In this document: positions 24,219 through 31,629 of the stretch, one piece after another
Layout: each line of letters opens with the position of its first letter
Position numbering within the stretch: position 1 is the stretch's first letter
Assembly: GCA_020629315.1 (NCBI GenBank)
Contig: JAHDDO010000004.1
Location: 1 to 48,282 of the forward strand
Source of the DNA: Saprospiraceae bacterium
Lineage (GTDB): Bacteria; Bacteroidota; Bacteroidia; Chitinophagales; Saprospiraceae
DNA: 48,282 nucleotides
Direction: 5' to 3'
Position numbers and translations under genes: made by a program
The notes under the pieces: generated by a model
The model's input: only the letters and a program-made list of their open reading frames with translations
Databases searched by the model: none
What the model was told of the DNA's origin: nothing

Positions 24219-26714
24219 TTAAATGCCAGCCGTAAGATTTATCATAAAATAGGTGCCAGCTTGTGGGTAAAGGAAGTTTTCTGTTGTTAAGAATCCATCC
24301 CATAAATAGCTGTACGTGTAGCCATTGGCACTATATAGATTGTTGAACAGATTATGCACTTTAGCATTTAGTCTAAAGCTCTTCATCTTTGGAATATCGA
24401 AGGTATATTGTACACCAAGATCACTCACAAAAAATGGATCTAAGCTTCTAGCATCATTGGATGTATTATCCATAAATTGCTTTCCTACATATTTGTTATT
24501 CCACTGAAAAACCAACGCCTCGACAGGACTATATCGTACAAAACCATTGGCAATCACTGAAGGCGAAAAGGCAATATCAGTATCCGTAAATGTATTTTCA
24601 ATCACCTCTTCTGTAAATCCATCATACAAGATTTCTGTAAACTCGGCAATCTTATTTTGGCTCAATGTCGTATTAGCTCCGAGAATGATTTGGGGGTTGA
24701 TCATATAGGAAGCTTCTAATTCTAATCCCGCCCTGTAACTCTGATCTACATTGGTCTTTAAGGGAGCACCTACATCATTTAGCGAACCGTCAAGTACTAA
24801 TTGATTTAAGTAGTACATGTAATACAAATTCCCAGCAAAGGTCAGTTTTTCCAAATTAGTATTCATCCCTAGTTCAAGATCATACAGGGTCTCATGAGAT
24901 ACTTGTTGCTCTTGTCTGTACCCATTGATATAGTCATTTCTGTCTGGCTCTTTATTGGCTACTGCAGCACTTACATAATACTTGCTATTATCTGTGAGGT
25001 AGGATAGGCCTAGTTTAGGATTAATAAAGAAAAAGTTGTCCGAGATCTCAACAAACTCTCTATTACCATTTCCATCTAATAGAATATCGTTCTCTGTACC
25101 TTCAATAGTATAATCAATCCCCCTAAGTTGGAGGTCGGCAAAATATAACAGTCGTTGTGACAAGTTACCCGTCACTTTAATGTAAAACTGTTGATCAAAT
25201 TTTCGTCCAATATTCAAATAATAAGGTGGAAACTTATCATTAGCATTGGCCAAGATAATATCAATGACTTCACCAAAATGTTCACCTCGATAATAACTAA
25301 GTGAACCGCCAAATTCGGCTTTGTGACGCTCGTTTATTTGTAAGGAATTATTCAGTATAACGCCAAAAAAGTCATTATCCAACCAACGCCTACGAACTAG
25401 ATCCGCAAATTCTAAGGTGTCACCACTAGCCACAAAAGGATAAAGCTTATAAAAACGCATATCATCTTGGGTTCGATATTCTTCGAAGAAGCCAAATCCA
25501 TGCGTATAATGTAGGGTTGCTTTTGCAGTAAATTTATCAGAAAAGCTCCTAGAGTAATGCAATTGGTAATGGTCTTGCTGATAATCATCTACCTGATTAT
25601 CATAGGTGTAATAATTATATCGCCTATCATTATCAAATAAGTTGATAGAGTCTTGAGCGGTCAAATACGTAAATCCCTTGTTAGCAAAATAATGTGACAA
25701 TAGGCCATCTTGATCGCCTGTTACACGGGCTTCAGGCGCGCCCCACCAAGATTGGTAGGTGACTTCATTGCCAGAGAATATATCCAACCGAAGACTTGAG
25801 TTATTACCTACTTTTGCTGCACTGATCATCCACGATCGTAAATTAGAACTAGCTCTATCAATATAGCCATCCGAATTAATAATAGAGAAACGACCGCTCA
25901 CAGAAAATACATCATTCATCAGACCAGTTCCTGCTTGAACAGATAACTTACTGGTATTAAAAGATCCATAGCCTAGCGTAGCCTCTACGAAATTATCATG
26001 CCGTATATCATGCGTATTGAGTCCTACCGTCGCCCCAAAGGCCCCTACACCATTGGTACTTGTACCAACGCCTCGTTGCACCTGAATGTCAGTAACCGAA
26101 CTGGCAAAATCGGGTAGATTAACCCAGAAAACACCTTGTGATTCAGAATCATTTAGTGGCACCCCATTTATGGTCACATTTACTCGTGTAGGATCACTTC
26201 CTCGGATACGGATACCCGTATATCCTACACCGGCTCCCGCATCTGAGGTAACCACTGTGGAAGGAAGATTTTTTAAAATGAATGGTACATCTTGAGCCAA
26301 GTTATCCATGATGATGTCCTCCTTATCTACCGTTTTAAAACTAAAAGGATCTGTGCTGGCTAATCGATTACCTTGAATTTCGACCTCATCAATATTATAA
26401 ATAGTGCCTTCCAATATAATGTCAAGATCAATGTTACTATCCACGTAGTAGAAATCAGTATACACACTGTAGCCTAGATAGGTGCATTTTAACTCATATT
26501 CTCCTTCTGGTATCGAGTCTAGAACGTACCGTCCTCGTTCATTGGAAATAGTAGCTATATCGGTAAGTCTTAAAAAGATAGAAGCGCCATCTAAAGGGAC
26601 GCCCTCTTCATTAGTTACCGTTCCTTTAATTTGAAATTGAGCATAAGCTGAGCCAGAAAAGAGTAATGCCAAACCTACGATTATTGATCTATACATATAC
26701 AGGTATTTAGTCAT
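24219..26714 (-). CDS. TonB-dependent receptor under TPP riboswitch control (thiamine uptake)
   Basis: This 831-residue outer-membrane receptor starts with a signal peptide (MYRSIIVGLALLFSGSAYAQ from the second ATG at 26696; the ATG at 26714 adds six residues). A CarboxypepD_reg-like domain (FQIKGTVTNEEGVPLDGASI) precedes the plug (VPFILKNLPSTVVTSDAGA, then GYTGIRIRGSDPTRVNVTI) and a 22-strand barrel ending FLYPQAGTYFMINLTAGI. A TPP aptamer at 26745-26829 lies in its leader, so the likely cargo is thiamine or a thiamine precursor or phosphate. TPP-controlled TonB receptors are known in Bacteroidota. It is preceded on the same strand by a NadR-like kinase. Confidence 0.92.
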   Translation of the reverse strand: MTKYLYMYRSIIVGLALLFSGSAYAQFQIKGTVTNEEGVPLDGASIFLRLTDIATISNERGRYVLDSIPEGEYELKCTYLGYSVYTDFYYVDSNIDLDIILEGTIYNIDEVEIQGNRLASTDPFSFKTVDKEDIIMDNLAQDVPFILKNLPSTVVTSDAGAGVGYTGIRIRGSDPTRVNVTINGVPLNDSESQGVFWVNLPDFASSVTDIQVQRGVGTSTNGVGAFGATVGLNTHDIRHDNFVEATLGYGSFNTSKLSVQAGTGLMNDVFSVSGRFSIINSDGYIDRASSNLRSWMISAAKVGNNSSLRLDIFSGNEVTYQSWWGAPEARVTGDQDGLLSHYFANKGFTYLTAQDSINLFDNDRRYNYYTYDNQVDDYQQDHYQLHYSRSFSDKFTAKATLHYTHGFGFFEEYRTQDDMRFYKLYPFVASGDTLEFADLVRRRWLDNDFFGVILNNSLQINERHKAEFGGSLSYYRGEHFGEVIDIILANANDKFPPYYLNIGRKFDQQFYIKVTGNLSQRLLYFADLQLRGIDYTIEGTENDILLDGNGNREFVEISDNFFFINPKLGLSYLTDNSKYYVSAAVANKEPDRNDYINGYRQEQQVSHETLYDLELGMNTNLEKLTFAGNLYYMYYLNQLVLDGSLNDVGAPLKTNVDQSYRAGLELEASYMINPQIILGANTTLSQNKIAEFTEILYDGFTEEVIENTFTDTDIAFSPSVIANGFVRYSPVEALVFQWNNKYVGKQFMDNTSNDARSLDPFFVSDLGVQYTFDIPKMKSFRLNAKVHNLFNNLYSANGYTYSYLWDGFLTTENFLYPQAGTYFMINLTAGI

Positions 26715-26744
26715 AAATTAAGGAGAGCCACTTACCTCGAGCAG

Positions 26745-26829
26745 TGTCGACACATTTTCCTTCCTGGTATTATCCGGGCAGGTTCAATGGGTATGATCTC
26801 AGCCTGATGGGCACCCCAAATGTGTGACA
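26745..26829 (-). ncRNA. TPP riboswitch (THI element)
   Basis: Read on the minus strand from 26829, the sequence contains the hallmark TPP-aptamer segments in order: GGGGTGCCC, CAGGCTGAGATCATACCC, TTGAACCTG, CCCGGATAATACC and AGGAAGG. The closing helix P1 pairs ACACATTT (5') with AAATGTGT (3'), extended by TGTC/GACA. It ends about 31 bases before the ATG of the TonB receptor. No terminator with a T run is seen between the aptamer and the start, so control is probably at translation initiation. Confidence 0.96.
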
Positions 26830-26837
26830 AATATATA

Positions 26838-27371
26838 TTATTCTTTTTTACTATTTAGCCAGTTGGCGATCATTGTGAAACGTGTCTCGAATTCTTTTTC
26901 ATCCACATAGAAGTATAAGAGATCACGCGAATGGATAAAATTCATATATGCTTGATGAATTACATCTCTGTCTTCCGGGTTTTCTCGTAAAGGATCTGAT
27001 GTCCAAGGAATGACTGGCTCTAATACTATATAGCATTTGTCACCAAAGGATTCCGTTTTTTCAGCAATCCAAGGATGGCATTTACCATATTTTAATTCTG
27101 ACCAAATACGAATGGTTAACAGGTCTGTATCATGTATGCTAAAAGGTGCAGAATAGTTTGCCACATATTTTTCAATAGTCCATTGTCCCTCTGCTATTTC
27201 TCGCAAATCATCATAGGTGTAATTAGGTCCAATGTCCTTTAAGTAGTCTCTTGCAAACTCATCTTCGTATAATACATTGAAGTGTTCACATAAAGCCTTG
27301 CACAAAGTGGATTTGCCAGTACTTTCTGCACCAGTGATAATGAATTTCTTTATTACTTTCGGGTCATGCAT
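26838..27371 (-). CDS. NadR-like P-loop kinase (AAA family)
   Basis: This 177-residue kinase is related to the ribosylnicotinamide kinase domain of NadR. The Walker A motif GAESTGKST follows a short N-terminus (KVIKKFIIT); further family positions are EFARDYLKD and IHDTDLLTIRIW, the Walker B-like region containing a conserved Asp. The start is the ATG at 27371, inside ATGCAT, which also supplies the ATG of the divergent gene on the other strand. NadR-like kinases occur near PnuC/PnuT transporters and TPP-regulated receptors in Bacteroidota, so a role in vitamin (nicotinamide riboside or thiamine) phosphorylation is possible. It lies upstream of the TPP riboswitch and is not controlled by it. 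Confidence 0.85.
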   Translation of the reverse strand: MHDPKVIKKFIITGAESTGKSTLCKALCEHFNVLYEDEFARDYLKDIGPNYTYDDLREIAEGQWTIEKYVANYSAPFSIHDTDLLTIRIWSELKYGKCHPWIAEKTESFGDKCYIVLEPVIPWTSDPLRENPEDRDVIHQAYMNFIHSRDLLYFYVDEKEFETRFTMIANWLNSKKE

Positions 27372-27950
27372 GCCATTGAACCATATTATAAGTGGCGTAA
27401 TCTTTATATCGCTTCGGAAGATAAACGGTCCCCATATTATGGAACTATTTATGATGAATTCCGATTCACTAACAAGATATATAACTATTTCATTCATCCG
27501 CAATGGGATAGCATTGGATCTCCTACGTTATATGCAAAACCCATTTTTGTTTCATACGAACACGGGGCTGCTATAATAGAGTTGATGGGTGAGTGGAATG
27601 ATCTGGTAAATAATGATATCATGTTATTAAAAGATGCCTTGATCAGCTCTATGATTGGGAATGGCATCTACCGATTTATTTTGATGTGTGACAATGTCCT
27701 TAACTTTCACGGTGATGATGATTGCTATTATGAAGAATGGTGGGATGATATCAAAGAGGAAGGCGGTTGGATAGTGATGATCAATACCAGAGATCATGTA
27801 GATGAAGAATTAGTGCGTGCTGGGGTGCATTACTATGCTAATTTTGGCGCCGCATTTAAGGATATAACTTGGCAGTCCAATGCCCCGATTAGTTTATTAA
27901 ACGCCTTGGACAAAGCTATACAAGGACAAACTAAAAAATTAGATTATTGA
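27366..27950 (+). CDS. Conserved hypothetical protein of the era operon
   Basis: This 194-residue cytosolic protein belongs to a Bacteroidota family of unknown function that I recognise only by pattern: MHAIEPYYKWRNLYIASED, then DEFRFTNKIYNYFIHPQWD, AAIIELMGEWNDLVNNDIM and CYYEEWWDDIKEEGGW. It is acidic and aromatic-rich, with no signal peptide or membrane segment. It is the first gene of the compact era-der-rfbC-rfbD operon and overlaps era by four bases (TTGA). Its ATG is on the hexamer ATGCAT shared with the divergent kinase gene, so its promoter must lie inside that gene, or else its transcript is nearly leaderless. Confidence 0.82.
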   Translation: MHAIEPYYKWRNLYIASEDKRSPYYGTIYDEFRFTNKIYNYFIHPQWDSIGSPTLYAKPIFVSYEHGAAIIELMGEWNDLVNNDIMLLKDALISSMIGNGIYRFILMCDNVLNFHGDDDCYYEEWWDDIKEEGGWIVMINTRDHVDEELVRAGVHYYANFGAAFKDITWQSNAPISLLNALDKAIQGQTKKLDY

Positions 27951-28846
27951 GTACACATAGATCAGGATTCATTAATATCATTGGAAAACCCAATGCGGGT
28001 AAGTCCAGCCTTATGAATGCACTTTTGGGAGAAAAGATGTGTATCATATCTAATAAACCGCAAACAACAAGACATCGAATATTTGGTATCCTCAATGAGC
28101 CTGAATACCAAGCTGTATTTTCTGATACGCCAGGGTTTATTACGAGCACAAGCTATAAGATGCAAGAGGCAATGAACGCAGCTGTAATGACCATCTTTGA
28201 AGATGCGGATGTAATATTATTAGTGTATGATATCAGTGCCAATGAAGAACTGGATAAGCGCTTGATAAAGCGATTAAAAAGGGTAGACATACCTGTATTT
28301 TTAGTGTTCAATAAAGTAGACCTTGTGAATGCTGAGGAATCGGAAGAAAAAGTATCACTGATAAAGGAACTATACGAATGGGACAAAATATTCTTTACAT
28401 CTGCTACAAAAGGGGAAGGTCTTGACTTACTAAAGCAAGCGATTCTTGATGCCTTACCGGAAGGTCCAGCCTATTACCCTAAAGATCAATTATCAGATAA
28501 ACCACAACGATTTTTTGTCAGTGAGATTATTCGAGAAAATATACTAGAGCTTTACCATCAGGAAATTCCATATGCATCGGAAGTAGTGGTAAGTGAATAC
28601 AAAGAAAGAGAGAAAAATGGCAAACCATTGATCCATATTTACGCCTATATTTTCGTAATGCGGAAGAACCAAAAAATGATCATTTTGGGTAAAGGAGGTA
28701 GTGCTATAAAACGATTAGGGATAGAATCTCGGAAGGATATAGAGGCGTATTTAGGTTGCCAAGTATTCCTAGAACTATATGTCAAGATCAGAGAAAAATG
28801 GAGAGATGATGACCGCACGTTAAAATCTTTCGGATATTTACACTAA
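27947..28846 (+). CDS. era: GTPase Era
   Basis: This 299-residue Era is a GTPase that binds 16S rRNA and helps 30S ribosomal subunit assembly. It carries G1 (GKPNAGKSS at about residues 13-21), the G2 threonines in NKPQTTRHRI, G3 DTPG and G4 NKVD in the N-terminal GTPase domain, and a C-terminal KH domain with IILGKGGSAIKRLG. The start is TTG at 27947, overlapping the upstream stop as TTGA; the next ATG falls after the P-loop and cannot be the start. It lies nine bases upstream of der, a frequent pairing in Bacteroidota. Confidence 0.97.
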   Translation: MSTHRSGFINIIGKPNAGKSSLMNALLGEKMCIISNKPQTTRHRIFGILNEPEYQAVFSDTPGFITSTSYKMQEAMNAAVMTIFEDADVILLVYDISANEELDKRLIKRLKRVDIPVFLVFNKVDLVNAEESEEKVSLIKELYEWDKIFFTSATKGEGLDLLKQAILDALPEGPAYYPKDQLSDKPQRFFVSEIIRENILELYHQEIPYASEVVVSEYKEREKNGKPLIHIYAYIFVMRKNQKMIILGKGGSAIKRLGIESRKDIEAYLGCQVFLELYVKIREKWRDDDRTLKSFGYLH

Positions 28847-28855
28847 ATAAGTCCA

Positions 28856-30157
28856 ATGTCTGCTGTTGTTGCAATTGTGGGGAGACCTAATGTAGGGAAA
28901 TCAACCCTTTTTAATCGTCTCATAGGAGCCAGGAAAGCTATTATAGAAGATTTCTCTGGTGTTACTCGTGATCGAATTTATGATACGGCCGATTGGGCTG
29001 GGCGTAGCTTTACGGTTATTGATACTGGAGGTTTTGTCCAAGGCAGTGATGATGTATTCGAAGCAGCCATTCGTGAACAAGCCTTAATCGCCATCGAAGA
29101 AGCTGATGTAATCCTGTTTATGGTAGATGTCACTACAGGCATTACAGATCTAGATGATCGGTTAGCAGAAATCTTGCGGCGCTCGCCTAAAAAGGTTGTT
29201 TTAGTAGTCAATAAGGTGGATAATCACGCTCGTCAATTGGAAGCTAATGAATTTTGGAGTTTGGGTTTTGAAGAGACCCATTTTTTAAGTTCCATCTCAG
29301 GCTCTGGAACCGGCGAATTGTTAGATGTGGTAGTAGATATATTACCGGTACGAGAAGAAGCAGAAGAAGATATTCCTAAGATCGCCATTGTAGGTCAGCC
29401 TAATGTAGGCAAATCCTCCTTGACCAATGCACTGTTAGGAGAACAAAGACATATCGTTACCGATATAGCTGGAACAACGCGAGATTCCATCCACTCGTTG
29501 TACGACAAGTTCAACATGCGGTTTTTATTGATTGATACAGCCGGCATACGTAAGAAAGCTAAGGTGCATGAGAATATTGAATTTTATTCGGTATTGAGAG
29601 CTATACATGCCATTGAAGAAGCGGACGTTTGTCTTTTATTGATCGATGCACAAACTGGCGTGGAACAGCAAGATATGGCCATCTTTAGTTTAATTAAAAA
29701 GCGGCGAAAAGGATTAGTAATGTTGGTGAATAAGTGGGATTTGGTTGAGAAAGAAACGAATACCGCAAGAGATTTCGAAAAGGCCATTAATCGTAAAATT
29801 GCACCCTTTGTTGATGTACCTAAGATTTTCATTTCAGCCTTGGATAAAACTAGGATACACAAAGCCATGGAGGTAGCTATGGATGTATATGATCGCCGGA
29901 CACAACGGATTTCTACATCTGAGCTTAATGAAGTGATGTTAGAAATTATAGAGAAACAACCGCCACCGCCACACAGAAATAAGTTTATAAAGATCAAATA
30001 TGTAACGCAGCTACCCACTGCATTTCCAGCATTTGCCTTCTTTTGTAACTATCCAGATCAAGTAAAACAATCCTATCGTCATTTTTTAGAAAACAAGTTG
30101 AGACAAGTGTACAACTTCACAGGTGTACCTATCAGCGTTTATTTTAGAGCTAAATAA
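28856..30157 (+). CDS. der: Ribosome biogenesis GTPase Der (EngA)
   Basis: This 433-residue protein has the tandem GTPase domains characteristic of Der, needed for 50S subunit maturation. The first domain has GRPNVGKST (about residues 8-16), DTGG and NKVD. The second has GQPNVGKSS (about 179-187), DTAG and NKWD. The C-terminal KH-like domain begins after VYDRRTQRISTSELNEVM and includes PPPHRNKFIKIKYVTQ. Length and order are normal. It follows era by nine bases and precedes rfbC by seven. Confidence 0.97.
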   Translation: MSAVVAIVGRPNVGKSTLFNRLIGARKAIIEDFSGVTRDRIYDTADWAGRSFTVIDTGGFVQGSDDVFEAAIREQALIAIEEADVILFMVDVTTGITDLDDRLAEILRRSPKKVVLVVNKVDNHARQLEANEFWSLGFEETHFLSSISGSGTGELLDVVVDILPVREEAEEDIPKIAIVGQPNVGKSSLTNALLGEQRHIVTDIAGTTRDSIHSLYDKFNMRFLLIDTAGIRKKAKVHENIEFYSVLRAIHAIEEADVCLLLIDAQTGVEQQDMAIFSLIKKRRKGLVMLVNKWDLVEKETNTARDFEKAINRKIAPFVDVPKIFISALDKTRIHKAMEVAMDVYDRRTQRISTSELNEVMLEIIEKQPPPPHRNKFIKIKYVTQLPTAFPAFAFFCNYPDQVKQSYRHFLENKLRQVYNFTGVPISVYFRAK

Positions 30158-30164
30158 ATAGGAA

Positions 30165-30713
30165 ATGAATTTCATACAGACTGAATTGCAGGATGTAATC
30201 ATTGCTGAACCTGCGGTTTTTGGAGATGCACGAGGCTATTTTATGGAGTCTTTTAATGCCAAAAACTGGGAAGGACATATTCCTAACAGACCATTTGTCC
30301 AGGATAATGAGTCGTTCTCATCGCGAGGCGTTTTGAGGGGTATGCATTTTCAAAAACCCCCGCACGCCCAAGCAAAATTAGTGCGGGTCATTCATGGAGA
30401 AGTACTCGATGTTATTCTAGACATTCGTAAGAGTTCGTCCACATATGGCCAATACATTGGCGTTTTATTATCAGAAGAAAACAAACGCCAATTATACGTT
30501 CCAAGAGGCTTTGCTCATGCGTTCGTAGTACTCAGTGAAACAGCTTTATTTGCGTATAAGTGCGACAACTATTATAATAAAGAAACAGAAGGAGGCATTG
30601 ATCCATTGGATACCACATTGGATATAGACTGGCATATTCCTAAAGAAAAAATCCTACTTTCTGAAAAAGATGCACAACAAGCAGCTTGGGGATCGCATTA
30701 TATATTTACATAA
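30165..30713 (+). CDS. rfbC: dTDP-4-dehydrorhamnose 3,5-epimerase
   Basis: This 182-residue cupin-fold epimerase of the dTDP-L-rhamnose pathway converts dTDP-4-keto-6-deoxyglucose to the L-form. Family motifs are DARGYFMESFNAKNW, FVQDNESFSSRGVLRGMHFQ with the catalytic His in RGMHFQ, HGEVLDVILDIRKSS and VPRGFAHAFVVLSE. The length is typical. It precedes rfbD, while rfbA and rfbB are not in the window. The product feeds rhamnose-containing surface polysaccharide. Confidence 0.95.
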   Translation: MNFIQTELQDVIIAEPAVFGDARGYFMESFNAKNWEGHIPNRPFVQDNESFSSRGVLRGMHFQKPPHAQAKLVRVIHGEVLDVILDIRKSSSTYGQYIGVLLSEENKRQLYVPRGFAHAFVVLSETALFAYKCDNYYNKETEGGIDPLDTTLDIDWHIPKEKILLSEKDAQQAAWGSHYIFT

Positions 30714-30723
30714 AGAAATTACC

Positions 30724-31608
30724 TTGATACGAGTTTTATATAATGGTATTGGTGGTCAAGTAGGCAATGCCCTTCAAGATCAATTCCGAAGCAATGATGC
30801 ATTTTTAGCACTGGGCCTCTCTAAAGAGGAACTTGATTTGACTACCATGGCAGGTGCGGAGCAACTTTTCGAAAGGCATCAACCTGATTATTTTTTGCAT
30901 GTTGCGGCATACACCGCTGTAGACAAAGCACAAGAAGATGTAGAAACGTGCATGAATATTAATGCAAAGGCTACAGGTGAGCTAGCTGAATTATGCAAAA
31001 AATACGATACGCGTTTGATCTACATATCCTCAGATTATGTATATCACAGTATTCATGATAGACCTATTGTCGAAACGGATCCAACCACACCACAAGGGGT
31101 GTATGCGAAAAGTAAGTTCGAAGGAGAAGAGCAGATTCGGAAGACCTGGGATAAACACTATATCTTTCGAACAAGTTGGGTATACGCACCGAATGGCAAA
31201 AACTTTGTTCGTACCATGCTTAGATTAGGCCCCGATAAAGATGCACTCAATATAGTGGCAGACCAGACCGGAGCACCGACCTATGCGCCGGACATAGCTC
31301 GCCATTTGATTGAGGTTATACATAAGGAAAGAAATGCAGACAGGGCCCATTATGGAACGTATAACTTTACGAATGGAGGGCAGACAAATTGGGCTGATCT
31401 AACCCGATTTATATTCGAAAATGAAGGGATCAATTGTATTGTTAACGATACAACCACAGCAGCCTATGGCGCACCTGCACCTAGACCACATTGGAGCGTA
31501 TTGGATAATACTAAACTTGAAAAAACCTTCAATATTCGTTTTCCCAATTGGGATGAAAGTGTACGTACTTGTCTGAATGTCATCAAGACTCAACAAGTCA
31601 AGACCTAA
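30724..31608 (+). CDS. rfbD: dTDP-4-dehydrorhamnose reductase
   Basis: This 294-residue extended SDR reduces dTDP-4-keto-rhamnose to dTDP-L-rhamnose. The start is TTG at 30724, ten bases after rfbC, giving MIRVLYNGIGGQVGNALQ at the N-terminus; a longer ATG reading from 30670 overlaps rfbC and lacks family similarity. The nucleotide-binding GxxGQVG, the strand YISSDYVY and the catalytic YAKSK (YxxxK) are present, and the C-terminus has PRPHWSVLDNTKLEKTF, typical of RmlD. It is part of the era-der-rfb operon. Confidence 0.95.
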   Translation: MIRVLYNGIGGQVGNALQDQFRSNDAFLALGLSKEELDLTTMAGAEQLFERHQPDYFLHVAAYTAVDKAQEDVETCMNINAKATGELAELCKKYDTRLIYISSDYVYHSIHDRPIVETDPTTPQGVYAKSKFEGEEQIRKTWDKHYIFRTSWVYAPNGKNFVRTMLRLGPDKDALNIVADQTGAPTYAPDIARHLIEVIHKERNADRAHYGTYNFTNGGQTNWADLTRFIFENEGINCIVNDTTTAAYGAPAPRPHWSVLDNTKLEKTFNIRFPNWDESVRTCLNVIKTQQVKT

Positions 31609-31629
31609 ACTGTTACCTTTATAAGACAA

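Noticed and set aside
29584-30018. 144-codon minus-strand ORF inside der
   Set aside because: It lies opposite the second GTPase and KH-like domains of der; low-complexity Cys/Ser composition typical of an antisense shadow.
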